Source: Turritopsis dohrnii
Lineage: Eukaryota > Cnidaria > Hydrozoa > Anthoathecata > Oceaniidae
Reading direction: 5' to 3'
Length of the DNA stretch: 64,000 nucleotides
Assembly (NCBI GenBank): GCA_027922465.2
Contig: BQMF02000232.1
Coordinates: 186,001-250,000, forward strand
Position numbers and translations under genes: made by a program. Positions within the stretch are counted from its first letter, which is position 1, and each line of letters starts with the position of its first letter. Shown here in pieces: positions 28,381-42,723 of the stretch. Below the pieces are notes generated by a model. It worked only from the letters and a program-made list of their open reading frames with translations, ran no database searches and was not told the DNA's origin.

Positions 28381-28491
28381 AAAATAAATAAATAAATATA
28401 TAAATAAATAAATAAATATACAAACTATAACTATAATAAACAAACAAACAAACAAATAAATAAATACATAAATAAATAAATAAATAAATAA
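28381..28491. repeat. AAAT-type simple repeat
   Basis: AATAAATA-rich low-complexity tract with AAAC interruptions. Confidence 0.9.
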
Positions 28492-28794
28492 GCTCTTCAA
28501 AGTTTCATTAAAAACTTCATTTAAAGTTACCAACCCAAATGCGAAGATGCATCAATAAAAGGAAGAGCACTGGGTACGAGATTGAATGTTGTGAATTAAT
28601 AAAAAGAATTTTCTTTCTTCATCAGTGTGTGTTTATACAAACTGAAAATTGTTGATAAAACAATCTCAACGTTTTTTCATAGTTTGTTGCAAATAACAAT
28701 AACAAATAACCGACGTCCGAATCAAATGGATAAGGGTCGTGATAATGTCAGCATTTTTCTATAGTAATAGACTTCATCATAATTCTTTTCGGCA

Positions 28795-28825
28795 CATAAA
28801 TAAATAAATAAATAAATAAATAAAT
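28795..28825. repeat. (AAAT)n microsatellite
   Basis: About seven uninterrupted tetranucleotide repeats. Confidence 0.9.
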
Positions 28826-29537
28826 TCATCGTAAAAACAAGATGGTATTATCTCTCTAAAGATCGAATAAAACTACCACAATGCAATGCGCAATGATCAC
28901 TTGCTTTAGGATCACTTTTAAACTTGTTATGTTGTTGCTATGGAAACATCAGTTCTGTTCGCGAAGCCATTAATTATTCCATGAAAACATGAGACAGAGT
29001 GGCATTATTTGCAGAGTTAGCACTTTTTTCATTGTATTAAGGCGATATAATAACATAGTGAGAACACGGTAAATTCTATGTTTCTGCATTTCTTAAGTGA
29101 AATGAACAATTTGCCTTAATTATTTAGACTATGTGTCATTAAAAACCCCCCTTCCTTAATTTTTATGCTATTCACTTTTTCATTGGAATGATAATATTAT
29201 AAATATATTGGAAACCATCGTAGCCATAGAAACCATTGCAAGTCATTGCATATGTTGACAACTCAAACCACAAATATTTTGATAACTGTTCTACAAATAG
29301 AAGAAGTGGTAAAGTGTTTCTGCACAATTAAAACAAATACACAGCAGAGAGACCAGCTCAAAATTGTCGTACTTGAAAATAACCTTGAAAGTCTTAAGCT
29401 TTCTTCCTACTATGCAATGGCTTCTCACTCGTTGCCCACAAGTCCAGTTCCAACTCGTCGTCATGGGTTTTGATATTTCATCGCAGATTGTGAGGAGCAG
29501 AGGCTATTGTTTTGTACACGAAGACATTTACTCATGT

Positions 29538-29543
29538 TTTATT
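29538..29543 (-). promoter_or_regulatory. Candidate polyadenylation signal for cyclase C
   Basis: AATAAA on the minus strand, ~220 nt after the stop codon at 29762. Such hexamers are common in AT-rich DNA. Confidence 0.3.
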
Positions 29544-29761
29544 TTCAGCTTTTGAAAATAGGGAAGCCTGTTGCGCAATAATTCTGTATCCACTCCATAT
29601 AATTATCACTGCACAGAATTGCCGTCATCAACATTTGGTCTTAAATTTGTCCATTAGCGCATACCAAGACGTAATCGGAATAAATCGGTTTTGGCAGAGA
29701 TACTCTCCCCTCGCTACGGCTTTTGAATATACCGGGTAATCGGTGTTTATCGTTTTAAACT

Positions 29762-32700
29762 TCATAAAGGTTTCGGTAAATCTTCTTTAGAGTTCAAGGT
29801 AAAGCTGATTTCGCGATGGGACGAACTTGCAGATGTAGCACTATGACCACTGAACGTACCATTACGAGGGCGTAACAGTGTTGCTGTTTCATTACCACCA
29901 TCGAAGTCGATGAGCTCCACTTGAGTTCGTTTTGGGCGTTTATCACTCGACTTCCTTTTACAAACGGGAGGAATAAGATTCGCCGCCCCATTGCTTTTAT
30001 TTGATCGATAGTGCGTACTTGAGCCGGTGGGCGTACGTCGAAGATAATCGGGCGTTAAACGGAATTTATGACAAACTCTGGGCGAGTCACGTAGAATGTC
30101 TGTTAAAGTATGGCGAGCATCGTTGATATTTGCGACACGTTTTCGTGTATGGTAACGCTCCGCACCGTGCAACCAAAAGGTCTCCACTTTCCCTTTACCC
30201 TAATGGTGGTGGAGGAGGTGAACCATATCATTCCATTCGTTTATCAATAACATCGTCCGCTTGTTCAAACAATTTTAAGATAGCTCATGTCGGTTACAAA
30301 TTCATGGAAAAAGTAATCACAATAGACCTTTCCCGAATTTCAGTTTAAACACTGAACTGTGGCCGAGTTTCATATCTAACCTCGTTTTTATACGATTCAT
30401 TGTTTCAATGATTTCATGACTTTATAACTTAAAAATAGTCTCAATAATTCCTAATTCCCATTCCAATAATTAGAGACAGTTTGAATATTCAAAGCGAGGT
30501 TAGACACGACAACTCGGCCACAACACATCGTTTAAACAGAAATTCGGGAAAGGTCTATTCTCAAATTTTGGAAACATCGAAGAAGAAACCACAAAATCGC
30601 AACAGCAGATTATACGTTATCGGTAAAAACAAATTTTCGTCACTTGACCAAAAATTCGTCATTTTCGTCGGACGAATAATTTACGCTGACGAAAAATTTC
30701 GACCTTTTTCGAAATTTCTTGTTTTTTTTGTCTATTTACTTGATTTCATTATCAACAAAACAAGTCTGTAAGGCGCGCTTATTTCGGACGTAATGGAACC
30801 GGTAAATGTGAACATAGCCAAAGATGTTTCCAGGTAGCGGCTTTGAATAATATACGTGTAAATGTAGCCCCGGTTAGATTTATGAACTATTGCAAGAAAA
30901 TGTTTGAAAGAACTTCCATTTCGTTACAAGAATTTGTCTTTATCCCCAACCCACTAGGCCCTGACATCTAGTATCGAGGTACCCTACCTGCTTGAGGTGA
31001 TCCCCACAAATTAATCCACCTAAGCCAACACAATGCACGCAAAAGCTCAGAAACGTTTTATTCTCAATTGTTTTTATGGCAGTTGCCGTCTGATTTTACG
31101 TCAATAGGTAAAAGAAATATGAAAATACAACCTCGTCCGCAGGGAGGCTTCTTGCCTTTTCAATATACAAATGAGGGCGACCAGTACATCGAAAAGACAA
31201 GAAGCCTGGGGACGAAGTTGATAACAACAGAACATTTTTTGAAATGGTCGAAGTGTTTCGTCGGTTAAAAATATTGGTCAGTACAAATTTTCGTCGGTAT
31301 AAATTTTCGTCACCTCACCAAAAATTCGGCGTTTTCGGCCGACAAAATTTTTACCGATAAGGTATTAGGGCGCTGATATGGAGATGGCGAAGAATTGGCA
31401 TACCTTGATTTCTGTCAGTCCTCTCGATTGCATGTTGAACCCGCCAAAACTTGCGAGAGCGTCTTTCACGGAAGAACTGATATGAATCCGAAGAGCTGCA
31501 AGGATGTCGAGAAATGATTTCAAATACCCCCCGCAAAAAGTAAGTCAATTAGAAAAGATATTACAAAAAAATGGTGGTTGCTAATTTTAGTAAAAATCAG
31601 ACTAAAACATTTACAATGAATAAATTTTATTCACAAGTTCTGTCTGATGTTGTCCAGTGAACCCTATGAAGTGCGCATGTGCAACACCTCTTTATCTTTT
31701 CTCAAAAGTTTTAACATACCCAATAGGAACTTTACATACCTACGACGTACACGATATTCATATATGCAATGGATAACATAGCATTAGAAACTTTACATTT
31801 GGGTTAAGACGTTCTTTTTTACAATGTTCAGAGATATGTAAAAAAGATTTACATATCTCTGCAATGTTCATGAACTTCTTTTAAAGAATTTAAAGAGACA
31901 GAAAAATCAATAGGATGTACTGCTACTCTCACGTCTTCGGTTTCAGTACAACTTCAAAATACTACTTGTGAACATGAAAGTCTTGATAATGATATTAAGA
32001 AAATTAAAAACATTTCCTAATAGTATAATGAAGAATTGATTTCCATTCTAAAGAAAATCCAGTAAACTAAATCTTTTGTTTGCCTAACGTCGCCTTCCTC
32101 GCTACAGTCGTAATTTCGTAAGGTTCCTAATTGCTATCCATCGGAGTGATATGACTCCGTGTATGTATTTCTGAAGAATCTGATGCAATCAAGTATGGGG
32201 ATTCCTTTTCAAAGTTATCACTACTTTATGGAATCTTTCATTCTTGCTTAGAGCTCTCCAGTGGCTTGAATAAATTAACACAGTAACAAGACACTGGAAA
32301 AGACGACTCGACCAAACTCTGACTTTTGGCGAAGGAGAACATGAAGCTACTTAAAGAACACTTAAATTGACCCTATGCCTGGTTTTGCAAACTCATAAAC
32401 AGTGACAGCACAACAAGAGTACATAAATAAACTATGACGTCACCTTGGCCATGTGACTCCATTCGTGATGCGACGTTAACAGTATCACCAAACAGGCAGT
32501 ATCGAGGCATAGCTGTACCAACAACACCAGCTACTACAGGACCTATGATCAAATAAAATCAACGTGTATACAAAATATTCAAACACGAGAAAAAAGTTGA
32601 TGTGAAACAAGCCAGGTGCTTTTTCTTTCTGTTGGGAAATTTCTTCAAAAAAAAAACCAAAAAAACTCTGCTCAGAACAGACGGATACGAAAAGAAACAT

Positions 32701-35700
32701 ATTTGAGCATGCGCTTTACTAACGTATTTGAGCATGCGCTTTACTCTACTTCCATTGCTTTAAAAGATTATCGATCAATGATTGCACAACCTCGTCTCCA
32801 AAAAATTTTAGACCCAAATTATTTCGTCATACCCAAGCCAATATCGCCAAAACCAAAACAATGAATGGCAATAACTTTGTAATCAGTTTAGTCAAATTTT
32901 CAAGAAAATTGTTAGAGTGTTTCATCGGAACTTTGCTGGCACTTCAATGTAGTCACAACTCGATCATGTATTGGGATAATCTCTCGTAAATCTTAGAGAT
33001 TTGAGGCTATATTTTGGGGACACTACACTCGCTTCGCACATCAAACGCTCGCGTATAATCAGATTGCATCACGATATAAGAGCGGAGCGAAAATACCTGT
33101 TCCAAAATGACTACAGCAGAAGGAAAAAGGAAAAAACAAAAAGAAAAAAGAAAACTTGGATGAATTCTTCTAATAATTTAGTTTATGAAATTTCATGTTC
33201 GAATTTCGAATTTCGAATTTGAAGACAAAAGAGGATACCAACAAATGTTATCGATGAGCGCTCAAGTGGAACCTATCTTTATGTTCGTTGAATACTTCAA
33301 CGCCTTTATTGTACACAAGCAATCGATATTTCTTAGGCCGATGTGAAAATTGCTCAAACCAATTATTTGCATAATGCAACAGAGTATCATTGACTGAGAC
33401 TATCAAAGGAACAAATCGTTGATCCTTCTTATCGAATATCCTTTATTTGCGTGAATCTCTGCAGAAGTAAAAGGGAAGCTTCAAGGGGCTTATTGATTCA
33501 GTTCCACTTAAGGAAACTCAAGCTCAGTGCATTGCTGTGATGTTTGCGAAGGAAAAACAATTACAGCTAACTGATCTGATGATGTCTTACATACCGTTTC
33601 CTCGTGAGGAGGAGGTTGAAAGAGTTTAGGTCCTCCCTTGCAGAATTTTTATTGAATGAATAAATGTGTAGGTTGCTCCTGTATGAGGTTGTTTTATGTG
33701 TTCTTACACTTGCGATTTTCCATATTTTCAACTAATAATTATACAGATGGATACTTTTTTACTATTTTAATTCATAAAACTGACATCTTATCTTACTAAC
33801 CTTCATAAAACCGACATCTTATCTTACTAACCTTCATAAAACCAACATCTTATCTTACTAACCTTCATAAAACCGACATCTTATCTAACTAACCTTCATA
33901 AAACCGACATCTTATCTTACTAACCTTCATAAAACCGACATCTTATCTTACTAACCTTCATAAAACCGACATCTTATCTAACTAACCTTCATAAAACCGA
34001 CATCTTATCTTACTAACCTTCATAAAACCGACATCTTATCTTACTAACCTTCATAAAACCGACATCTTATCTTACTAACCTTCATAAAACCGACATCTTA
34101 TCTTACTAACCTTCATAAAACCGACATCTTATCTAACTAACCTTCATAAAACCGACATCTTATCTTACTAACCTTCATAAAACCGACATCTTATCTTACT
34201 AACCTTCATAAAACCGACATCTTATCTTACTAACCTTCATAAAACCGACATCTTATCTAACTAACCTTCATAAAACCGACATCTTATCTTACTAACCTTC
34301 ATAAAACCAACATCTTATCTAACTAACCTTCATAAAACCGACATCTTATCTTACTAACCTTCATAAAACCGACATCTTATCTAACTAACCTTCATAAAAC
34401 CGACATCTTATCTTACTAACCTTCATAAAACCGACATCTTATCTTACTAACCTTCATAAAACCGACATCTTATCTAACTAACCTTCATAAAACTGACATC
34501 TTATCTTACTAACCTTCATAAAACCGACATCTTATCTAACTAACCTTCATAAAACTGACATCTTATCTTACTAACCTTCATAAAACCGACATCTTAACTT
34601 ACTAACCTGAATGAATTCCAATCCTCACTTCCAGCTGTTCTTGTTTTGGTTTCACTTTGAATGATGTGATATTCTCCAATATATCCAATGCAAGCAAAGC
34701 AATTTCCTTGGCATGCTCTTTACCATTTCTCATGGGAAGTCCAGAAACCACCATGTATGCATCACCAATTGTCTCCACCTGTCAAATAGCAAAACAACTT
34801 GAAAAGTACACAATGCACTTATTTACTCTATTCCTTACACCATCAAAAAATAATGCAACAAATACTATTAGCATAAGGAAAGTCTTTAACTCCCTTCATG
34901 CATTGCAAAAAGTGATTGACATCAACAGTTAGTAGAAATATAAACTTCTTCCTCATATAGAAAAGTAAAAATTCCAGATTGAAGTTTTCAACTTCTTAAA
35001 TAATCTTAAATAACCTTGCGTTTCATAAGCTTTCAGGGAGGTTATGGGAATCATTAAACTTAGTGTATATACCTTGTAGACATCATAACTTTTAGTGACG
35101 TTATCAAACATGGTGTAGAGGCTATTCAAGAGGTTAACAACCTCCATTGGAGATATAGACGAACAGATGGTTGTGAAGCCAACAATATCACTGAAATAAA
35201 TGGTCACTTCCTCAAATGATTCAGCTTCTACAGCTTTGCCCTTCATCAATTGTCGTGCAACACTTTTCGGTAACATTCTTTCCAGCAAGGCTTCAACTTT
35301 ATGTTTTTCTTCGATGAGAGAACTCGTTCGTTCTTCAACCATTTCTTCCAGGTCATCAGAGTATTTGCCCATCATGTATACCATGTTATCAAAGATATTT
35401 GTTTTTCTAAGAAAAAGAATTTTATAGGATTATTTCATAGCAAAAACTTGAACTGAGACTAACAACACAATGTCAACTAAATTGAACACTTAGGGACAAT
35501 GGTCCAGCTATTATCATGAATTGAACACTTAGGGACGATGGTCAAGCTATTGTCATGAATTGAACACTTAGGAACGATGGTCAAGCTATCATCATGTGTG
35601 ATTTCAGCAAAATTCACATTGAAAAAGTACTGCATAATGAAAAAATGATCTTTTTTTCAAAATTTGAACGGTTGCATGAAATTGCTTACCCATACTTCAT

Positions 35701-38700
35701 TTATCAACATAATACCCACAGCTGCCCTACTATTTTGAAAATATGTTTCTGTTGCTAATGGTGATATCAAGCACTTCATGTGTTAGCTGACATTAGTTGA
35801 AAAACATCCTTCATGTCTTTTACTGATTTAGTTAAACTTTTCTTAACTTCCTTGTATTCTTTAATAATACAAGAAGATAATGGTCACGATACTTTTCGAT
35901 TCACCCCCTTTCTTATGCTTAAGATCATGCTTGTATTATTAGATTTCTGTGAAAAATCTTGTTCTTATTGTTCCAACAAACTGTAGTATGTCACCAGTAA
36001 TGCTAGGCAGCCATACCAATACCCAGTGGGCAAAATTGTCTACAAGTCACTGTGATGAAGAGCATTTTTATTGAAATAGTGTTTGTATTTCTTTAGCAAA
36101 TCTCCTTTGCAGAGATATTTCAACTAATTTGCCCACTGGCTTAGGATAAAAAATAACCAACTCACAATCCATTGGCTTTCATCATGGCTTCAACATCTTT
36201 CCGTAACTCAGAGAAGTGCGGACGTTCTTCAGGTGTTTCACTCCAACATCTTTTCATGAGGTCACGCAAACCTTCAGCACCATCCAAAAGCACTGATACC
36301 ACAGGGCGAAATGGTGGGTCTGTTCGTGCCTTCACTCTATCCACAATAACTAAAAAATAAACAACATGATGATCTTCTCCACATCTGAACGTGATTTCTA
36401 AATTTCTATTAGATTGAAACAAATCAAAACATACTACCAAAATGTATATTGACGTTAAACTTGGTATTCAGATCGTGACAGTGAAAAATTGGTTTTCAAA
36501 ACTAACCAGAATTTAGTATAAATGTTTGACCTTGGATGATTTGTTAGGCATATGGTTCTCGTTTTAACAGTAAGAAATTAAAGTAATAAAAGTACCCAAC
36601 TTCAAAAAGCACAGCACTTAAACCTTTCGGGTCTGTTTCCAGGTACTCGTAACACAGATCTTTCCAGAGGCACAACCAGAGTCAAAATTTGTGAAGGAGA
36701 GTTTAATCATTTAGAGTAGAAAAGGAGAGCATGTAAGTAACCTAATCCCCACTTAAGACTGAAAAGAAATATCGTAACGTCGCATTCCTCTACGTTTTTT
36801 GGATAGGAACAGAATTATAAAAAAGGGTTTTTAACCTTCTGGGTCTTGATAGGAACTTCCCCAAGCACCATCTCTTGTATGACATTCTTGTAATATGATA
36901 GCAAAACTGTAAACGTCTCCTTTCTGGCTTCCACGAGATGTTGCTGCCATGTTTAATCGCAGAAGTTCAGGGGATTTCCAAAGTAGAGCTAAAGTGATCA
37001 ATCATAAAATTATGCATACCATTTCATCAACAGTGATGACTAGCACCTGAACAAATCTCTAGAAACAATAAAAATCTCTTTTGCTATCCAATTAAAACAT
37101 GTAACCAATGCACATGTTTCCATACAGTATTGCCAGTATGATTTTGATATTTTTCATTCATTGAATGGAAATCCTATCATTCTTCTAAGTCACTAGATCA
37201 AGCAATTGCTGAAAATGGTGCAAAATTTATCGTATTAGTTGATAAATACAAAACAAACCATATATATACTATATAATATTTATTTATTTATCTATTTATT
37301 TGGCATTGTTTTACGTGGCTAGCCTCACTCAGTTGCTGTTGCATCTGCTTTCCAGGAGGGGCCACGGCTTAGGTTGGAGGCTCCAAAGTATTTGACACTC
37401 TCATGAGTGACACAAACCCAATCAATGGCCTGTGCTCTTCTAGATGACCTCTTGCAACACCCGATTTATCATCTTCCCAATTTCCCTCACATGACATGGG
37501 TCAACCCGGCCAAGGGGAATTGAACTCCGATCTCTCGCATGAATTACGAGTGATAACCACTATACTACGGTGCTATATAATATAATAAATAATAAATAAA
37601 TACTGACAATACTGATGTGTTTCCGACAGACACAACCCGAGTTTCAGTTCAAACATTTTATTCAACCTAGTCAACAGTACCCAACTAGTACCCATCTTAC
37701 TTTTGAGTTAGTCATTAGTTTATGTATTATTTTTTCTTTCAGAGGAAAATATTTCATCATTTTTGTGTCCTTGCATCGGTAAAAAATTACTTTACCATCG
37801 TTTTTGGTTTTTTCATGTTATAATTCAAGCCAACACATTTTTTGAACATCTACTGAGGAGTGCTGTCTCATTAAGTTTTAAGGTAAGTCCTTTTAAGCTT
37901 GATCTCAATCCAATCTTTTATCATTTCAATTGTATTGTCACAATGCTCTAGTGAATGTTTTCAAATCTAAGTTCCTTTTGTAAATAAGCGAAAGGTTGAA
38001 ACACATTTTTAAAAGGTGTTGCAAGGGTATATTGCAACATGATGTTTATTCTGAAATTCAAAATGGGTATGTACTGACAAGGTTGATCGGCATCTGCAAA
38101 AACGGACCAAACATCTTACTATTATGTAATTCACTCTCATTTGAATTGAGTGTTCCCTGTTTACTTCGAAACATATTCAATCCAAAATCTGTAATCTTCA
38201 ACACCCATCGACTGTCAATCACACAATTTGACGATTTCAAATTTCCATGAGATTTGATATCTGTTGAATGAAGATAACACATACCCTAAAATAAAACATT
38301 CACAACCTTGAAAAATTAATCTTTTGTTTAATTCACGTCTTTGATTTATAACCCAGTAGACAAAATTGTCAAAAAGTCACTGCAATAAAGAGCGTTTTTA
38401 ATGAAATTGCGTGTATATTTCTATAAAAATGCACTCCTTCACAGAGATCTTTTAACAAATGTTCCCGCTGTGAAAGACTTATTTGATGAACTGATCATAC
38501 ACAACCAAAATGAGTGTATAACTAACAATAAGAAATATGAGTGTAAATAACAAATATAGTCTTGTGTATGAAAGTTTGAAAAACGTTGGTATGCAATAAC
38601 TTGCCAATTCTCATCATTCCCTCTAACTGGAAGGTTCTGAGGAATCAGATTAATAAATAAATAAATTCATGTTTATAACAGTTGTCTTATTTGTCTTATG

Positions 38701-41700
38701 GAAAACTTCTTGCGAGGACAACTTGCGAGGACAGTTTTAAGATAATCTAAAATATAAGGATTATTGTGACAACCTTTACTATATCATGCACCAGTGATAA
38801 AATGAACAATGTATTCAATCGTATCTCGTGATTTTCTAAAACATCCTGTAAAATAAATGAAAACAAAGTTCAGAAAAAAACAAACAATAACAACATGTGT
38901 AAAGTCTTCATGCGATTAAAACAGTTTTAAACGGAACTCTTTGATTCTTTCACGAGTCATGTAAATAACTTCTGTTAAATGATAACATTTCTTGTCATAA
39001 AAATTCTCTGGAGCCATAAATTGAAAAGAAAGTGTGTAATGTAGAGTGAATATGTTAGTAAAGATGTTTTTTTGTCATCACTATTGTAGAGTGAAAATAT
39101 TAATTTCATGTTATTAATGTTATTGATTATTAATGACCTGTGAACATGTACAGAAAATATTTGAAAATATTTTGCTTTACCTGAAGACTTCCTTTTGATG
39201 CATATTGAGTGACAATTAGAATATTATCAGGTTCCACACATGCACCAATGAATTGATTTAAGTTATCATGACGAACATCCCGTATTTGTTTTAGTTCCAT
39301 CAAAATGTTTTTTTGGAGTTCTATAGTTCGTTTGTCAATTCTCTTCACTGCCACAAGCATTCCTTTATATATTGCAACTTGTGTAAACTTCTGACGAGTC
39401 ATGGTTGAATAATTAACGGTTAAGTTGTGACTTGCCTAAATATTCCATAACAGCAGAATATGAAACATCAAAGACAGATTTATGAAAATGTAATATGACA
39501 GCAAAAGATGAATCATGGAATTTAAATATCATTATCTATCTGATACTAACTCATTTCAAGGAGAACGCCCAGCCTAGAGGTAGTGATTAAAAAATCATAG
39601 TGCCTGATAAAAATGAAATACTAAAGTTGCTGCACACATAGATTTCTATATGACTTTCCCATATGACTGTAAGTAGCCAAAGTTTACACAAACTTCACAA
39701 GGTCAGTCGGTACAGTGGTAACCTCATACATTTCCTTTGGTCCAGTGGGATTCTCAAAATAATTCGAAGCTCTTCAAAATAAAATCGAATTAATAATTCT
39801 GAAAATATATAACAGATTGTTAAAAACTAAATTCATTACCAGACTTCCGAGCGATGATGTTGAGGCATTTCTCCAATCGTGAAAAAACAAGTCATCGTAA
39901 TTAATTTTCCATAACTGACTCTTTAGCATTGTTTTCAAATGGTAGTTTCTGAAGAAAATTAGATTTAAATTCAAACAGACTACCTTTTTTATCTTAATGC
40001 ATGACAACCAAATGCAAAGAGGGGATTAAGAAATAATAATAGATAAAATGCTGACCTGTACAAGAATATTGGAACAATAACAATAAAAACACTAATCATT
40101 GATATTGAGATAGCAACACCAAGAATCACACTTCCTACAAAAAATCAATGTCGGCATAAGAAAAACCTTCATAATTAGGATGCAACAAAGAACAAGAGTG
40201 AAACATTGTATCACTTAATCACATGAGACCACAAGCAAGAAAACATGTGAGTGAGATGTTAATGATGGCATAATATATATTAATTTTTTACTTACTTGTA
40301 TACTCAGAATCTCCACATTTATCACCATTAAAGCCACACTTTGGTTCATCAAGAGGTGGCACATTTTTTATCCAAAATGGTGTGTTTTTTGTGGGAACCA
40401 TTTCAAATTGCGAGCCATCACAAGAAGAGTTTAAACATTCAGGAATAAATCCAAACACCTTCTTCGGAACAAACAAAGCTACAGAGAATAAGTACACCTT
40501 ATACATAAATTAGGAACAGTCCTTAAATTCAAAGAACTTGAAAAAATCTTACATTTTTGGTTGAAATAAAATTGCTTCTTCATACTTTCAATATCTTTTG
40601 AAGTAAACTGGAACTGGTATAAGTCAAAATATATCATCAAATCAGCTTTTGAATTAACCATATACCGCTCACCATGAACACCTAAAAACATTTTTAGAAA
40701 AACTTAAGATTAAAGAATTCAACCTAAACAAATCTGATCATTTCTAAAAGTCTGAAGTTTGCTATTTTTCCATGAATATAGAGGTATCTAACCAATGTAA
40801 ACTTTGTTGATGGTATTTGAAATAAACAAAAGACAGCTTACTATCAAATACTAATGCTTTGGTATTTTCAATTATGGCGGAACCATTCAATATGCTTTCA
40901 TTCTTGGAAAGAGTTTTATTCAATGCAAGTGCATACAACATGACAGCATCATAAAGTCGAAAGGTCTCTGGAGGTGGCTAAAAATTCAAAGTATGAAAAA
41001 TAAAGAACCAAAACAATGGATCTGTACTGATAGTTTTCTTTTCTTCACTATCAAAGAATTATTCCAATTGTTTTGGAGACCAAAAAGACTTGAATGACTA
41101 TATCACAACACCGACTGTGTATCCAACTTTTATTTTCAGTACTGAAGGACTAATGGAAGTAAAGGTGAAAATACAAGAGTTTAGAGAGTAATAAAATATA
41201 CATTGATAGAAAAAAATATCTGGGTATCAGCTATTCCATCTACACAAGAGGCACTGTGTTGGAATATAAAAAGAAATCATATATACATACCCTGGTGTCA
41301 TTATAATCGTCACCAGTGATTGGAAATATCCCGGTATATTTAGATGATTCAAAAGGTGGCTTCTTAATTGCATCCTTCACTCGTTTCTCCACATTATTGT
41401 AATGATATGAATTTTTGTCAAGCAAGGTCTATGAAATTGAATGAATTTGAGTATGATAATTTTCAGTTTATTCAGGATGCCTTATTCTGAATCAAGTTTT
41501 AATTTATGCATTCTTTTAAACTCTTTTATTTAGAGTTTTTGTGGTATACTACTTCCCGTCTCCTGTGGGATAACTGACACGTATATACCATATGTATATG
41601 TTACTGTTTACTTCAGAATCAATTATTAGGATTTTTAATTCACTTTCCCGAAATTGCCATTCCTAACAAAAATTCTTTTCATTTATTTGCAATCTTAGGT

Positions 41701-42691
41701 TCATGTTGTTTTTTTACAGAAGGTCTAAAAAACAGCTCGCAAAAATTGATTTGTTCCAAAAAGTAAAAACCCTAATTTAAGTTTTCTAATTTTTTTCCAG
41801 TTATATGTAAGTCTAAGCCTGAATTTTGTGTAAAATAAAAACAAAGATGTGCCTCACATGCAAAGTGAAATATATACTACTAATTTTATAAACACACATT
41901 TTGTTTGATTACTATCATTTTCAGTTATTTTTAAAACATATTTTACAGAAGTTGAATTTTAACAAATGTATTGATTCATGAGTCACTTCTTAAGAAGAAG
42001 AACGGTTTAAAAAACAGCCATCCTCAGGTTGAATTTCTTTTTTAAAAATAACCTGTGTAGGAAACTCTTCTAACAAGCTCTTCTTCTAGAGCTACCTTCA
42101 TACAGTGTGTTTCATAAAAAGGTTTTTCAAGCCATTTTCTTAATCAACCATTAAAAATTTAATTACATACATTTTTCCAAGACATTTTCCTTATTTTTTC
42201 AAAACCCACTTTTTCATTTTTCACAAAAATATACTAGCGGAAAGAATTTGAAAATGGCTTTCCATTGATACAAATTTTTTTTTGAAATTTGCTATATTCA
42301 TTTTGAAAAAACAACTTTAAAATTTCCGTTTCCAATATTATGAAACACACTGTATATGACTTTCTATATAATTGTTTACAAATGCATGTATTATTTTCTT
42401 AATAATTTTTAATTTTTCAAAGTCACAGGGATACTTGCAGCATTTACAATATGGTTGAAGTAATATTTTACAAAAAAAACATGCACATGGAAAATGTTGA
42501 AAATGACCTATCCAAAATATATTCTTTTTGTTTGTCCTGTCCTGTAGCGTCCTGTAGTTGTTTTGTGATGTCCATGGTGTCCGTCACACTTGCTAGCTTT
42601 GGCTAATTATGGCGGTCTCCATATAGATTGCCTGTCTTGGTGGTAGTATTCATATTGTATATTTTTTGGTAATCTATAGAAATATATGTGA

Positions 42692-42723
<32 letters not shown>

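Larger units (their letters stand above)
25647..29761. other. Intergenic region between cyclase C and cyclase B
   Basis: Contains the 5' flank of cyclase B, two inverted-repeat elements (26440-27127, 27631-27957) and AAAT-type simple repeats (28381-28491, 28795-28825). No host gene recognised; the open frame at 27291-27725 overlaps an inverted-repeat element and has no domain signature. Confidence 0.5.

Noticed and set aside
33770..34606. CRISPR-like regular array
   Set aside because: Units are contiguous 31-bp head-to-tail copies with no unique spacers, in an animal gene intron. It is a minisatellite.
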